Shown here one piece after another: positions 27,663 through 37,266 of a stretch of DNA of 64,000 bases. Origin of the DNA: Taibaiella sp965229095 (GTDB lineage Bacteria; Bacteroidota; Bacteroidia; Chitinophagales; Chitinophagaceae); contig OZ245855.1 in NCBI GenBank assembly GCA_965229095.1, positions 3,348,001-3,412,000 on the forward strand, in the 5' to 3' direction. Each line of letters begins with the position of its first letter. Within the stretch, counting starts at the first letter, position 1. The position numbers were made by a program, and so were the translations under genes. The notes under the pieces are model-generated. The model was not told the DNA's origin, made no database searches, and was given only the letters and a program-made list of their open reading frames with translations.

Positions 27663-29216
27663 ATGAGAAATTTATCAGTAATCGCCGCAATACTATGTCT
27701 TGCATTGTTAGTTCCTCTTAAAGCAGCAGCACAATGCCAGTTTCTTAGCCCCACTGTAGAGCTTAACTCTGTAACGACCAACTCCAACGGGAACTGTGTT
27801 GTCAACCTTAATCTGGGTTTTGAACTTGATATCAACAACGGGAATAAGATCATCTTTATACACATCTGGCGTACCCAGGATTACACGACACATGTTTACA
27901 GTACACAAAACCAGCCACTGGAAAGCACCAACCTTGCCAATGCGCTGGCAACGATCATTATCGACAACGATGTGGTGAACAACAACCCTTCGGCCCCGGC
28001 AAGCCAGGTTTTCCAGACCACCTATGGCCCCGATCCCGGTATTGATGATAACACGCCTCCTGCTGTCAACCAGGTAAAGGACGCCTCCGACGGCTTAACC
28101 TACAGCAGGGTAGTGATCAATGCTTCACAGCATACCTACCGGTACACCATCAACAACCTCAGCTTGGTAGTACCGGGCGCTTGCACCAGCCAGATAAGCT
28201 TCACCGGCGATGCCTGGGCCAGCAATGCCAATAGCACCAATCCAGCCGTACAATGTGCTATGACCGGCTTTTCGTTCCTGGCCAATGACCCCACGATCAA
28301 TTCGACCTTTACCTGTATGCCTATAGGCGTGTCCAACACTTATTCTTATACCGTTTCTACAACCAGTACACAGCAATTGTCCTTTAAGACAGATGTTTAT
28401 GTGGATAATGGCGACGGCTTTTTCGATGTTTCTCTGGATACTAAAGTGGTTGCAGATGCAGGGCCGTATATCATTACATCCGGAACTCCTTTTGCTTCGG
28501 GAACGCTTACTTACCCCGCACCTTATTCGACCACGATGCCGCAAAAGCTGAACGGCCTTTGGGTGGTGGTCAAGAACATGACCCTTACCAACAGCAGCAA
28601 TGTGGTAACCACGATCTCCAACTCCCTGCTGGATCGGGTGGTAAATACCTGTAGCGCTACTGTACTACCTATCAAACTGATTAGCTTTACGGGAAGCAGG
28701 GAGGCCGAAAACGTGACCCTGAACTGGACCGCGATCCAAACACCCGACATTACCGGATATACCGTACAAAGGAAAAGCGGCGACAGCGATTGGCAGGATG
28801 TGGCTTACGTCAAAGCGCAAGCAGCCGATAATGTATCCCTGGACTATACGGCCACCGACCGGAACCTGTTTACGGATATCAGCCTTTACCGGTTAAAGAC
28901 TACAAGTGTCGACGATAAAAGCGATATCAGCACCAGCATCCTGATTCCCGGTATTACCAATAGTTTCACGTATAGTATAGCGCCTAATCCTTCTGTAGAT
29001 GGTACGGTTAAGGTGAGCCTAGAATTACTTGCCAATTCGGGCGCCTCTCTTTACCTGTATGATTTGAGCGGCCGCCAGTTGCAGGTGCTTAAAGCGGAAC
29101 AGAACGGTATCTATACCTTTTCGGGATTGAAGCCGGCTACTTACCTGGTAAAGATAGCAGGCGATAATGCCAGCTTTACGGCCTGGCGCAAAGCCATTGT
29201 GCTTGGCGAACAATAA
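27663..29216 (+). CDS. Secreted protein with T9SS type A sorting domain
   Basis: 517 residues. Signal peptide 1-22 (ending KAAAQC). The body is beta-rich and low in motifs, with a fibronectin-like segment near 335-415 (LNWTAIQTPDITGYTVQRKSGD). The last ~80 residues form a type A sorting domain of the type IX secretion system: YSIAPNPSVDGTVKVSL, YDLSGRQL, GLKPATYLVKI. It should be carried across the outer membrane and anchored or released. Function of the body is unknown. Transcribed alone and ends at a strong terminator. Confidence 0.85.
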   Translation: MRNLSVIAAILCLALLVPLKAAAQCQFLSPTVELNSVTTNSNGNCVVNLNLGFELDINNGNKIIFIHIWRTQDYTTHVYSTQNQPLESTNLANALATIIIDNDVVNNNPSAPASQVFQTTYGPDPGIDDNTPPAVNQVKDASDGLTYSRVVINASQHTYRYTINNLSLVVPGACTSQISFTGDAWASNANSTNPAVQCAMTGFSFLANDPTINSTFTCMPIGVSNTYSYTVSTTSTQQLSFKTDVYVDNGDGFFDVSLDTKVVADAGPYIITSGTPFASGTLTYPAPYSTTMPQKLNGLWVVVKNMTLTNSSNVVTTISNSLLDRVVNTCSATVLPIKLISFTGSREAENVTLNWTAIQTPDITGYTVQRKSGDSDWQDVAYVKAQAADNVSLDYTATDRNLFTDISLYRLKTTSVDDKSDISTSILIPGITNSFTYSIAPNPSVDGTVKVSLELLANSGASLYLYDLSGRQLQVLKAEQNGIYTFSGLKPATYLVKIAGDNASFTAWRKAIVLGEQ

Positions 29217-29253
29217 TAAAGGGATTATTCCGGCATGTCCGGATACAGGATAC

Positions 29254-29290
29254 AAAAAACCGGCCCGCCTGGTAGGCGGGCCGGTTTTTT
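29254..29290. terminator. Bidirectional terminator between T9SS cargo gene and gyrB
   Basis: Perfect 16-base stem of AAAAAACCGGCCCGCC with its complement around a 5-base loop (29270-29274). A and T tracts on both sides let it stop both convergent genes. Confidence 0.93.
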
Positions 29291-29306
29291 ATTAAAAATC
29301 TACCGG

Positions 29307-31286
29307 TTAAATATCGATCTTGGCGTATTTGGCATTCTTCTCGATGAATTCCCGGCGCGGGCCTACCTCTTCACCCATCAGCATGGCAAATACCATATCG
29401 GCTTCTGCTGCGCTTTCGATGCTTACCCGTTTCAGGGAGCGGGTTTCGGGGTTCATGGTAGTGTCCCAAAGCTGCTCCGCATTCATCTCTCCCAAACCTT
29501 TATATCGTTGAATGTTTACGCTGTCTTCTTTACCATTGGCCAATTTGGCCACGGCGGCTTTACGGTCTTCTTCGGTCCAGCAATAGATCGCTTCCTTGCT
29601 TTTCTTCACCAGGTACAGAGGTGGCTGTGCCAGATATACGTGGCCCTGCTCTACCAGGGAGGTCATGTACCGGAAGAAGAAAGTAAGGATAAGCGTCGCA
29701 ATGTGGGAACCATCCACATCGGCATCCGTCATGATGATGATCTTGTTGTACCGCAGCTTGGAGAGGTTAAGCGCTTTGGGATCGTCGGGCGTACCTACGG
29801 TTACCCCCAATGCGGTGTACATATTCTTGATCTCCTCGTTCTCGTATATTTTGTGTTCCTGCGCTTTTTCCACGTTCAGGATCTTACCCCGCAAAGGCAG
29901 GATAGCCTGGTAGCTACGGTCGCGGCCTTGCTTGGCCGTTCCGCCTGCCGAGTCTCCTTCGACCAGGTACAACTCGCAACGCTCTGGATCTTTCTCCGAA
30001 CAATCGGCCAGCTTACCGGGCAGGCCGCCGCCGGTCAATACGCTTTTGCGTTGCACCATCTGGCGGGCCTTGGCCGCAGCCGCACGGGCCTGCGCAGCCA
30101 GGATCACTTTGTCGATAATGATCTTGGCTGTTTTAGGATGCTCTTCCAGGTAAGCTTCCAGGATACGGCTTACGCTTACATCCACCACACCGCTCACTTC
30201 ATTGTTCCCCAATTTGGTTTTGGTCTGTCCTTCAAATTGCGGCTCCGGTACTTTTACGGAAATGATTGCCGTAAGACCTTCTCTGAAGTCGTCGCCGGTG
30301 ATCTCCACTTTGGCTTTTTCAAACAATTTGTTTTTATCGCCATAAGATTTGAATACGCGGGTAATGGCGCGACGGAAGCCCGCTACGTGCGTACCACCTT
30401 CGATCGTATTGATATTGTTGACGTAAGAGAAAATATGTTCGCTGAAGGAGGTATTGTAGGCAAGTGCCACATCTACTGCTACATTGGTACCGGCGTCGTG
30501 CCCTTCTACATAGATAGGCTCGGGCAGCAAGGCTTCCCGTTTACCATTGTTATCCAGCATCTGCACAAACTCCACGATACCGCCTTCGCTGTAAAATTCT
30601 TCGCGTGGGGTATCTCCGTTCTCTTCATCGGCCCTTTCGTCAACCAGGATAATCCGGATTCCTTTATTCAGGAAGGCCAGCTCTCTTAAGCGGCCCGCCA
30701 GTATATCCCTGTGGTAAACTGTGTCTTTGAAGATGGTGCCATCCGGCTTGAAATGCACGATGGTACCGGTACGGTCGGTAGTGCCGATCTCACGCACCTC
30801 GTATTGGGGTACCCCTTCGCGGTACTCCTGCTCAAATATTTTGCCTTCCCGGTGTACGGTCACATGCAGGGGATCGCTCAGCGCATTCACGCAGCTTACC
30901 CCTACCCCGTGCAAACCACCGGAAACCTTGTAGGTGTTTTTATCGAATTTACCACCGGCATGCAGCATGGTCATTACCATTTCCAGCGCCGATTTACCCT
31001 CTTTTGTATTGATACCGGTGGGGATACCGCGGCCATCGTCCTCTACCTTTATGGAGTTGTCGGTATTGATGGTCACGATAATATTTTTACAGTACCCGGC
31101 CAGCGCCTCATCAATGGAGTTATCCACTACTTCATAAACCAGGTGGTGTAATCCTTTGATACCGATATCGCCGATATACATGGAGGGGCGTTTACGCACC
31201 GCTTCCAGACCTTCCAATACCTGAATACTATCTGCACCATAACCAGGCGTCGCGGGCGTTAATACTTCTTGATTTTCTGTACTCAT
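29307..31286 (-). CDS. gyrB: DNA gyrase subunit B
   Basis: 659 residues, the usual length in Bacteroidota. GHKL ATPase domain with EVVDNSIDEALAG, DDGRGIP and GGLHGVG; a transducer domain; TOPRIM domain with EGDSAGG near 441 and DADVDG near 520; C-terminal region with QRYKGLGEMNAEQLW. Forms the A2B2 gyrase that introduces negative supercoils using ATP. The QRYKGLGEMN and length support GyrB over ParE. Has a near-consensus promoter of its own and shares the terminator with the convergent gene. Confidence 0.97.
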   Translation of the reverse strand: MSTENQEVLTPATPGYGADSIQVLEGLEAVRKRPSMYIGDIGIKGLHHLVYEVVDNSIDEALAGYCKNIIVTINTDNSIKVEDDGRGIPTGINTKEGKSALEMVMTMLHAGGKFDKNTYKVSGGLHGVGVSCVNALSDPLHVTVHREGKIFEQEYREGVPQYEVREIGTTDRTGTIVHFKPDGTIFKDTVYHRDILAGRLRELAFLNKGIRIILVDERADEENGDTPREEFYSEGGIVEFVQMLDNNGKREALLPEPIYVEGHDAGTNVAVDVALAYNTSFSEHIFSYVNNINTIEGGTHVAGFRRAITRVFKSYGDKNKLFEKAKVEITGDDFREGLTAIISVKVPEPQFEGQTKTKLGNNEVSGVVDVSVSRILEAYLEEHPKTAKIIIDKVILAAQARAAAAKARQMVQRKSVLTGGGLPGKLADCSEKDPERCELYLVEGDSAGGTAKQGRDRSYQAILPLRGKILNVEKAQEHKIYENEEIKNMYTALGVTVGTPDDPKALNLSKLRYNKIIIMTDADVDGSHIATLILTFFFRYMTSLVEQGHVYLAQPPLYLVKKSKEAIYCWTEEDRKAAVAKLANGKEDSVNIQRYKGLGEMNAEQLWDTTMNPETRSLKRVSIESAAEADMVFAMLMGEEVGPRREFIEKNAKYAKIDI

Positions 31287-31374
31287 TACTGCGCTTTAGA
31301 AATCGATTTGACTTGTTTGAGAGAGTTGATTTCAAAGAGAAAAGAAGCAATTTCCCTCTCCCGAAAACGATAAG

Positions 31375-31406
31375 CAAAATTACAAAAAATTAAGGGTTTT
31401 ATCAAA
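31375..31406 (-). promoter_or_regulatory. gyrB promoter
   Basis: On the minus strand TTTG (31403-31406), 20 bases, TAATTTTG (31375-31382). This is an almost perfect match to the Bacteroidota promoter pattern TTTG-N19/20-TAnnTTTG, giving a leader of about 85 bases. Confidence 0.75.
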
Positions 31407-31494
31407 AGAAAAAAGCATTTACAAGCAGGCTGAAAAGGTCAATTGAAACATAAAGGAAACTTAAAGTTTTGCTAAAAATTCAAATAATTATAAA

Positions 31495-31529
31495 TTTGTT
31501 TTCTATTGTGATTAATAGGGTTACATTTG
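31495..31529 (+). promoter_or_regulatory. Promoter of the small lipoprotein gene
   Basis: TTTG (31495-31498), 23 bases, TACATTTG (31522-31529), then 16 bases to the ATG. The spacing is at the long end for the phylum. Confidence 0.6.
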
Positions 31530-31545
31530 CGAAAAACTAACAATT

Positions 31546-31962
31546 ATGAAAAAAATCCTCCTGTCTGGTGCGGCTATTGCATTGCTTGCAACGGTAATGG
31601 TTTCCTGCGGCGAAAACAAAGAAACCAAAACTGAAACCACTACTACTACCACTACAGAAGCAGAGAAGCCTGCTGAAACAGCAGCTACTACACCTGCCGC
31701 CAGCGATGCTCCTACCTTCTCCAACGAAGAAGTAAATAAAGGTCTGGCCGAATTCAAGGCTCTAAAAGATCAGTATGTAGCGGCTATCGCCAGCAAAGAT
31801 CAGGCCAAAATCGCCGAGCTGAATAAGACCTATACTACCTGGGCACAGGGTGCAGCCTCTTGGGGTACCAAGCTGAAACCCGAAGAATTGCAATCCTACA
31901 CGGATTACATGACCAAGCTGACCAAAGAATGGAGCGATGCAGCTATGAATGCCGCAAAATAA
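31546..31962 (+). CDS. Small lipoprotein with Thr/Ala-rich linker
   Basis: 138 residues. Lipoprotein signal with hydrophobic stretch and lipobox-like VMVSC (acylated Cys21), followed by GENKETK, a threonine run, and an Ala/Thr/Pro linker to about residue 60. The C-terminal half is helical (EEVNKGLAEFKALKDQYVAAIAS; KPEELQSYTDYMTKLTKEW). It should be anchored in the outer membrane or periplasmic leaflet. I do not recognise the family and no function is assigned. Monocistronic, between its own promoter and a strong terminator. Confidence 0.8.
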   Translation: MKKILLSGAAIALLATVMVSCGENKETKTETTTTTTTEAEKPAETAATTPAASDAPTFSNEEVNKGLAEFKALKDQYVAAIASKDQAKIAELNKTYTTWAQGAASWGTKLKPEELQSYTDYMTKLTKEWSDAAMNAAK

Positions 31963-31979
31963 TATTTGCTCTTTTGATA

Positions 31980-32012
31980 AAAGCCCGGGCCTGAATTTCA
32001 GGCCCGGGCTTT
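31980..32012. terminator. Bidirectional terminator
   Basis: Long G+C-rich inverted repeat AAAGCCCGGGCCTGAA and its complement with a very short loop, between the lipoprotein gene (plus) and the T9SS type B gene (minus). Confidence 0.88.
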
Positions 32013-32038
32013 ACGTATCATAAGTATCCTCTTTCCGT

Positions 32039-35000
32039 TTAGCGCAGCAAAGTCACATTACCTTGCTTGTGCAGCGTGGTACCATCGAAGAAGGTAACCT
32101 GCAGCGTAAAGGCATAGGCATCCATTTCCTGCTCTTTGCCTTTATAGGTACCGTCCCAGCCGACAGATTGGTTCTGGGTTTCGAATACCAGCTCTCCCCA
32201 ACGGTTATATACCCTGAAATCCAGCGTCTGGATGCTATATCCTCTTACATACAATTTATCATTGGAGCCATCGCCATTGGGACTAAAGCCCGTAGGCACA
32301 TCGGCCAGGGGCTTGATATCGGCGCTGATGGTACGGCAAACCTTGTCGGAGCAGCCTTGCTGGTTGTAGGCGGTAAGGCACACCTGGTACGTACCGCTGC
32401 GGTTATAGGCATGCACGGGGTTTACTTCCGTACTGCCCGTATTATCGCCAAAGCTCCATACATAGCGCGTTGCATTCTGCGACTGGTTAAAAAAGCTGGT
32501 GGGCACATTTGTCTCCGGCAATAAGGGCGCATAGGTGAAAGCCGCGGTAGGATTGGGGTTTACCGTGATGGTATGCTCCGTCGAGTCTACTTTATTGCAG
32601 GTATTGGGATTCAGACTCGCCAGCTTTACCTTATAGGTTCCCGGCGAGGTGAACAAATGCCGGCCATCCTGTGTGGTAGCGCCGGCCCCATCGCCGAACT
32701 GCCATTGGTAGGTGCTGCCATTGCTGGAGGTATTGGTAAAGAGCGTAGTGTCTCCCATACAGATCGTATCGGGCACCAGGAAGCCGGCAGTTACAAACAG
32801 TTGCGTGATAACTACTGTTTTGACCACGGTATCGGGCGAATTGCAGGCGGCCGTATCGGTCATTACCATAACCACGTTATAGGTACCGGGGCCGCTGTAA
32901 TTATGGGTACCGGGGTTGGCTCCTGTAGAGGAAGCGCCATCGCCATAAAACCATTGAAAAGTAGCGTTGGCAAGGGTATGCCCGGGCATGGGCAGCGAAG
33001 TATTGGTAATCTCGATCCGGGGATTGGTACAGGTATCGCGCAATACCAGGTTGAAATCCGCATGTAAGGTATCGTCGCTTACTTCGATATGCAGGTACAC
33101 GGTATCGCGTGTCTTACAGGCATTGGGATTGATGGCTACCATCATCACATTGTAAGTACCGGGAGCCGTAAAGGTGTGGCTGGGCGTAGCGGCAGTAGAA
33201 GTGCCGGTACCATCGTCAAAATCCCAGAAATAAGACGTAGCATTCGTCGAGGTATTACCAAAGTTAACCGTAAGCGGGGCACAGCCGGTGGCATTAGGCG
33301 TAGCTTCAGCTACTGCTTTTACACTACCCAGGTTAAAGGCGATTTTTAAGGCGCCCAGGTTACAGTTGGTGCTTCCCTTAGTACTGGCATAAGCTCCCGC
33401 AGTCGCCGGGAAGGCAGAGCCGTTACCGCAACTCGCACAAATGGCCTGGTACACCACGCCGTCCGGATCGAAGCGGCTGGTACCACCATCCACGTGTTCG
33501 CTCTTATTGGGAGAACCGAAATAAGAGCCGAAGAGCAGGTTGACCGCATTTTTACTGAATACGATAAAATAAAAATCGCTGCCATCGGTCGTAGACTGGA
33601 ATGCATCGCCCGTGATCGGCAGGTTCATGGTAGAAGTACCTGGTGAGATGCCGCCGGCACCCCAACCGGATATATACACATTCTGGCAGGTATCCACCAG
33701 GAAGGCAACAGGAGAAATATTAGGATCGACGGATGGTCCGCTACCGAATACGGTCGAATAAGCGGCCGTGTTCAGCATGCTGTCCAGCTTTAACAGGAAC
33801 TGCCGGGAGCCCGGGTTGGAATACACCCCGGCCGAAACGGGGAAGGCCCCCTTGGTCTGGCCCATAGTGTACACGCTGTTTTCCAGGTCGGTTTGGATAC
33901 CATAACATTGATCGTACGCTGCCGTTCCTACAAAAGTCGCCTTCTGCAGGGTGTAAGCTCCGCTGTTGAGAAAGCGGCAGATATAACCATCTGCAAGGCC
34001 GCCCTGGTAAGTGCTTCTCCAGGCGCCCGTGGTAACCGTGGGATGAAAATCCGTACTACGGGTACCGCCCGCCACATACACATGCGTTTGCCCGGTATCC
34101 AAAGTCAGTACATAGGCCGCATCGTCATTGGTGCCGCCGATAAAAGTACTGTACATCATCGTAGTCAATGTAGGATTCAGCTTGAAAAAAACACCGTCCT
34201 GGCTGCCGCCGAGAGAACTTTTGGCCGCATTGGCCGTAAACGGGAAGTTGCTGGATTGTGTGCTGGCCGCCACGTATACATTACCCAGTTTGTCCGTGAT
34301 TACTTCGCTGCGCGAATCATCTCCGTAATTAAATTTCAGGGAGTTCTGGTTCGCCGCAAAACCCGCTGCAATATTGATCCCGTCGTCGTCGTTACCACCC
34401 ACATAGGTAGAACCGATAAGCGCTGTACCTGCTGCATTGAATTTGGTAACCACGATATCAAAGCTGTCGTTATAGGAAATATCAAAGGCGCCGGGGGTCA
34501 CCGGGAAGTTGTTGGATTTCGTTTTACCGGCAACTACCAGCTCATTGGCATTATCGACCACGAGGCTGTGCGGCATATCATCCTGGTTGCCCCCCAGATA
34601 GGTCGAGTATATAAGCGCCGTACCTGCAGGATTGAATTTAGAAATGGCAATATCCCAGGTGCCGCCACCGAATGTATTCTGGATAGGACCCAGCATCGGG
34701 TAACCCGGACCGTTGGCAATACCGCCGGCATACAGGTTGCCTGCCTGATCGTAAGTAGCCGTAAAGCCCCAGTTGTCGGCGGTGGAACCGGTGAGGGTTG
34801 CAAATACGATCGTAGGATCTATGATCAGGTTCTGGCTGGCATCAAAGCCCTTCGGGAAGCTGAATTTTACGGTTTTACCTTCCAGCTTGTATTTACAGGG
34901 CACTTCTTTTAATTCTCCGTCAATGTACTGGTAGGCATAGGGCGCCATCTCCCGGATCAGCCCCACCGATGTCTGCAACAGCAGGTCGCCTTCGCTGATA

Positions 35001-35566
35001 CGGATATTATCCAACCCTTCAAAGGCAAGCCTTATCTGGTCCGGGTCGCCACCCGCCATTACGATAAAGTCGTATTTCATATGGCCCTTTTCAGAGCTCA
35101 GGTGCAGATCGATATTGGGATAAAGGTCTTTGTAATCTACATTACCGTAAACCCCTACATTGCCTTTCCAGCGGGAAGGGTCGTTGCCCAGGAAATAGTT
35201 ATGGTAAAAGTTTTGTTTTTTGGCTCTTATTGTCTGGGCATTTTCATTGGCCCCAAGCCATTTCATCCGGTAAGCATGGTATTTCAGCAGCGGTGGTTCG
35301 TGTATTTCCAGCTCTTTATAGGCATGTATTTTCCCGGGATTGGCTTCATCCCCTACCAGGTAGGTGATCCCGCCTTTCTCAAGGTAAATATCCGCATTGG
35401 GCGAAATACCTTTGTAAAGGAACGGCTCTACCCATTGACCTTCGTTGGGTACAAAAAGCAGGGGCAGTGAACCCTGGTTCTGCTGTGCGATCGCCTGCAA
35501 AAAGCACAAAAAGAAGACGGCAAAAAGGATAAAGCTACGATTCATCAGCTTGATTGCTTTTGACAT
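32039..35566 (-). CDS. Large cell-surface protein with SBBP and PKD repeats and T9SS type B C-terminus
   Basis: About 1175 residues from the ATG at 35566 (or 1168 from 35545; both precede the same signal peptide ending AIAQQ). The N-terminal ~230 residues resemble the DUF7948-type domain (VPNEGQWVEPFLYKG). Then come SBBP beta-propeller-like repeats (YSTYLGGNQDD, GSTYVGGNDDD, YSTFIGGTNDD), four PKD domains (SYFWDFDDGTG, TFQWFYGDGAS, TYQWQFGDGAG, RYVWSFGDNTG), and a gliding-motility-associated type B sorting domain (PTGFSPNGDGSNDKLYVRGY). It is probably a surface adhesin exported by the type IX system. The frame extends to 35674 but without family features. Confidence 0.9.
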   Translation of the reverse strand: MSKAIKLMNRSFILFAVFFLCFLQAIAQQNQGSLPLLFVPNEGQWVEPFLYKGISPNADIYLEKGGITYLVGDEANPGKIHAYKELEIHEPPLLKYHAYRMKWLGANENAQTIRAKKQNFYHNYFLGNDPSRWKGNVGVYGNVDYKDLYPNIDLHLSSEKGHMKYDFIVMAGGDPDQIRLAFEGLDNIRISEGDLLLQTSVGLIREMAPYAYQYIDGELKEVPCKYKLEGKTVKFSFPKGFDASQNLIIDPTIVFATLTGSTADNWGFTATYDQAGNLYAGGIANGPGYPMLGPIQNTFGGGTWDIAISKFNPAGTALIYSTYLGGNQDDMPHSLVVDNANELVVAGKTKSNNFPVTPGAFDISYNDSFDIVVTKFNAAGTALIGSTYVGGNDDDGINIAAGFAANQNSLKFNYGDDSRSEVITDKLGNVYVAASTQSSNFPFTANAAKSSLGGSQDGVFFKLNPTLTTMMYSTFIGGTNDDAAYVLTLDTGQTHVYVAGGTRSTDFHPTVTTGAWRSTYQGGLADGYICRFLNSGAYTLQKATFVGTAAYDQCYGIQTDLENSVYTMGQTKGAFPVSAGVYSNPGSRQFLLKLDSMLNTAAYSTVFGSGPSVDPNISPVAFLVDTCQNVYISGWGAGGISPGTSTMNLPITGDAFQSTTDGSDFYFIVFSKNAVNLLFGSYFGSPNKSEHVDGGTSRFDPDGVVYQAICASCGNGSAFPATAGAYASTKGSTNCNLGALKIAFNLGSVKAVAEATPNATGCAPLTVNFGNTSTNATSYFWDFDDGTGTSTAATPSHTFTAPGTYNVMMVAINPNACKTRDTVYLHIEVSDDTLHADFNLVLRDTCTNPRIEITNTSLPMPGHTLANATFQWFYGDGASSTGANPGTHNYSGPGTYNVVMVMTDTAACNSPDTVVKTVVITQLFVTAGFLVPDTICMGDTTLFTNTSSNGSTYQWQFGDGAGATTQDGRHLFTSPGTYKVKLASLNPNTCNKVDSTEHTITVNPNPTAAFTYAPLLPETNVPTSFFNQSQNATRYVWSFGDNTGSTEVNPVHAYNRSGTYQVCLTAYNQQGCSDKVCRTISADIKPLADVPTGFSPNGDGSNDKLYVRGYSIQTLDFRVYNRWGELVFETQNQSVGWDGTYKGKEQEMDAYAFTLQVTFFDGTTLHKQGNVTLLR

Positions 35567-35759
35567 GCACAATACGGTAAGACAAGTGTAAGAAAAAAAG
35601 TATCCAATAAAATTAACAAAATAAACCCAATGTATCTGTTGCAGACAGGCCGATAACACAAATATGTTGGGCAATCGGGCAAGTGATCACAAGTAAAGCA
35701 AAACAGCATTACCGGAGCCTTTGCAGCCCCGCTCTCCCTACATCATCAACAGGGTCTAC

Positions 35760-36401
35760 TTAAATGTATTTGTTTTGCTTCGCCGTTTTAATAGCGTCTG
35801 CACGCGAGTGCACATCCAGCTTGGCGTAAATATTCTTGAGGTGGGATTTAACCGTTTCCAGGTCGATAAACATTTCGGAAGCGATACGGCTTCTTGTTTT
35901 GCCATCGGCGATCTGTTCCAGTATTTCGGTTTCGCGGCGCGTAAGCGGAGATTCCTGGCTACGTTGGAACGAATGCACGACCATCCGGGCAATATTGGCG
36001 CTCATAGGTCCGCCACCGTCCATTACTTCGCCCAGCGCTTCGATAATCTTGGAAGCAGCAGTGCTTTTGGTAAGGTAACCGGAAGCGCCGCGACCCAGGG
36101 CATCAAATACAGTTTGCTGGTGATCGTACACTGTCAGCATAATAATATACACATCTTCCACTACCGTCTTGATCCTGGGAATAGCTTCCAGCCCGCTGAT
36201 CCCCGGCAATTCCACATCCAGCAACACGATATGCGGATCGTCGGCCTTAATACCTTTAAGCGCCTGTTCGGCCGAGGGGTAGCTATTAACAACAGTGTAC
36301 CCGGGAGCCTCGTTGATGAGATAAGCATACGACTCTCTTATGGTCGCATCATCTTCAATAATAACGACACGGATATCGGAACTGCTGGTAGTCACGTTCA
36401 T
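35760..36401 (-). CDS. NarL/FixJ-family response regulator
   Basis: 213 residues. Receiver domain with acidic pair at 17-18, phospho-acceptor Asp62 in LLDVELPG and the GYLTKS lysine near 112; LuxR-type helix-turn-helix at about 152-210 (LTRRETEILEQIADGKTRSRIA, LETVKSHLKNIYAKL). It regulates transcription when phosphorylated by a cognate sensor, but no kinase gene is adjacent, so it is an orphan here. Upstream at 36433-36440 is an exact -7 box (TAAATTTG on the minus strand). Confidence 0.92.
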   Translation of the reverse strand: MNVTTSSSDIRVVIIEDDATIRESYAYLINEAPGYTVVNSYPSAEQALKGIKADDPHIVLLDVELPGISGLEAIPRIKTVVEDVYIIMLTVYDHQQTVFDALGRGASGYLTKSTAASKIIEALGEVMDGGGPMSANIARMVVHSFQRSQESPLTRRETEILEQIADGKTRSRIASEMFIDLETVKSHLKNIYAKLDVHSRADAIKTAKQNKYI

Positions 36402-36432
36402 GATTTATGGTTCAGGTAATAATTTGTGCCAT

Positions 36433-36440
36433 CAAATTTA
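36433..36440 (-). promoter_or_regulatory. Promoter -7 box of the NarL-type regulator
   Basis: TAAATTTG on the minus strand, 31 bases before the ATG; no good -33 element. Confidence 0.45.
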
Positions 36441-36469
36441 CTGTGTTTTCCGATGTGGTGTATCATACA

Positions 36470-36503
36470 ACAAGCCGGCAGAAAAAAATCCCTGCCGGCT
36501 TGT
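36470..36503 (-). terminator. Hairpin after the CsbD gene
   Basis: Perfect 12-pair stem (ACAAGCCGGCAG with CTGCCGGCTTGT) and a 10-base loop. The T-rich part is in the loop, not after the stem, so termination is likely but not certain. Confidence 0.5.
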
Positions 36504-36519
36504 ATTACCTTATACCTGT

Positions 36520-36714
36520 TTATAGGGAATCGAATTCCCGTTGCAATTCTTCTTTTGTTTTGCCCAGTTTCTGCTGCAATTTCCCGTACAATTCATCTTC
36601 CTTGCCTTCAATATACAACAGGTCGTCGTCGGTAAGATCAGCGTACTTCTGTTTCAGCTTTCCTTTAAGCTCGTTCCAACTGCCTTTGATCATTTGCGTG
36701 TTCATAGTTTTCAT
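36520..36714 (-). CDS. CsbD family stress protein
   Basis: 64 residues, full length for the family. The core pattern MIKGSWNELKGKLKQKYADL, followed by a short Asp-rich turn and GKEDELYGKLQQKLGKTKEEL, is diagnostic of CsbD. These small, soluble, charged proteins are often among the most abundant stress-induced transcripts, but their molecular function is not known. It sits between the NarL-type regulator and the RidA-family gene with hairpin and spacers around it. Confidence 0.9.
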   Translation of the reverse strand: MKTMNTQMIKGSWNELKGKLKQKYADLTDDDLLYIEGKEDELYGKLQQKLGKTKEELQREFDSL

Positions 36715-36801
36715 TTTTTAAATAACCCATTAAGAAAATAGATTCCAATAATAAAAACAAGAACAGTATTTATAAGTTCGGCAAAGCCCTATAAGCTTAT
36801 G

Positions 36802-37224
36802 TTAAGCGGGATCGCCGATCGTGGCGATACATTTCAGTTCGATAGCGATAGGCGTAGGCAGCGAATTGATTTCTACGGTAGTACGGCAGGGTTGATTGTC
36901 TTTAAAATATTCTGCGTATACCTTATTGTACACTGCAAAATCCCTTTTCATATTTACCAGGAAAACCGTTACGTCCACCAACTGGTCCCAACTGCTGCCA
37001 CTCTCTTCCAATACGATACGCACATTGTCGAATACATTGCGGCACTGCGCTTCAAAATCAAATTCCAGGAAATTACCGTTCTTATCCAGCTTCAGGCCAG
37101 GGATATCGTCGGAAACGGTACGCGGCCCGATACCGGAAAGAAATAACAAATTGCCTACGCGGCGTGCATGCGGGTACAGGCCCACAGGCTTCGGTGCTTT
37201 ATCAGTAGATATTTTCTGTGACAT
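36802..37224 (-). CDS. RidA-family deaminase (possibly 2-aminomuconate deaminase)
   Basis: 140 residues with the RidA/YjgF fold: FLSGIGPR early, GSSWDQLVDVTVFLVNM, then RTTVEINSLPTPIAIELKCIA, which holds the conserved Arg and Glu that bind and hydrolyse enamine/imine intermediates. The segment YNKVYAEYF and overall spacing resemble the 2-aminomuconate deaminase branch of tryptophan degradation, but no other gene of that pathway is nearby, so general reactive-imine deaminase is equally possible. Its promoter box ends only five bases before the ATG. Confidence 0.85.
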   Translation of the reverse strand: MSQKISTDKAPKPVGLYPHARRVGNLLFLSGIGPRTVSDDIPGLKLDKNGNFLEFDFEAQCRNVFDNVRIVLEESGSSWDQLVDVTVFLVNMKRDFAVYNKVYAEYFKDNQPCRTTVEINSLPTPIAIELKCIATIGDPA

Positions 37225-37229
37225 GGGGG

Positions 37230-37237
37230 CAAAGATA
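37230..37237 (-). promoter_or_regulatory. Promoter -7 box of the RidA-family gene
   Basis: TATCTTTG on the minus strand, exact consensus, only five bases from the ATG at 37224. The transcript would begin at or next to the start codon. Confidence 0.55.
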
Positions 37238-37266
37238 GAAAATTTGTCCCCGGTGTATCGCGCTAT

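Noticed and set aside
29235..30689. 484-codon open frame opposite gyrB
   Set aside because: Shadow of gyrB and overlaps its terminator; composition-driven.
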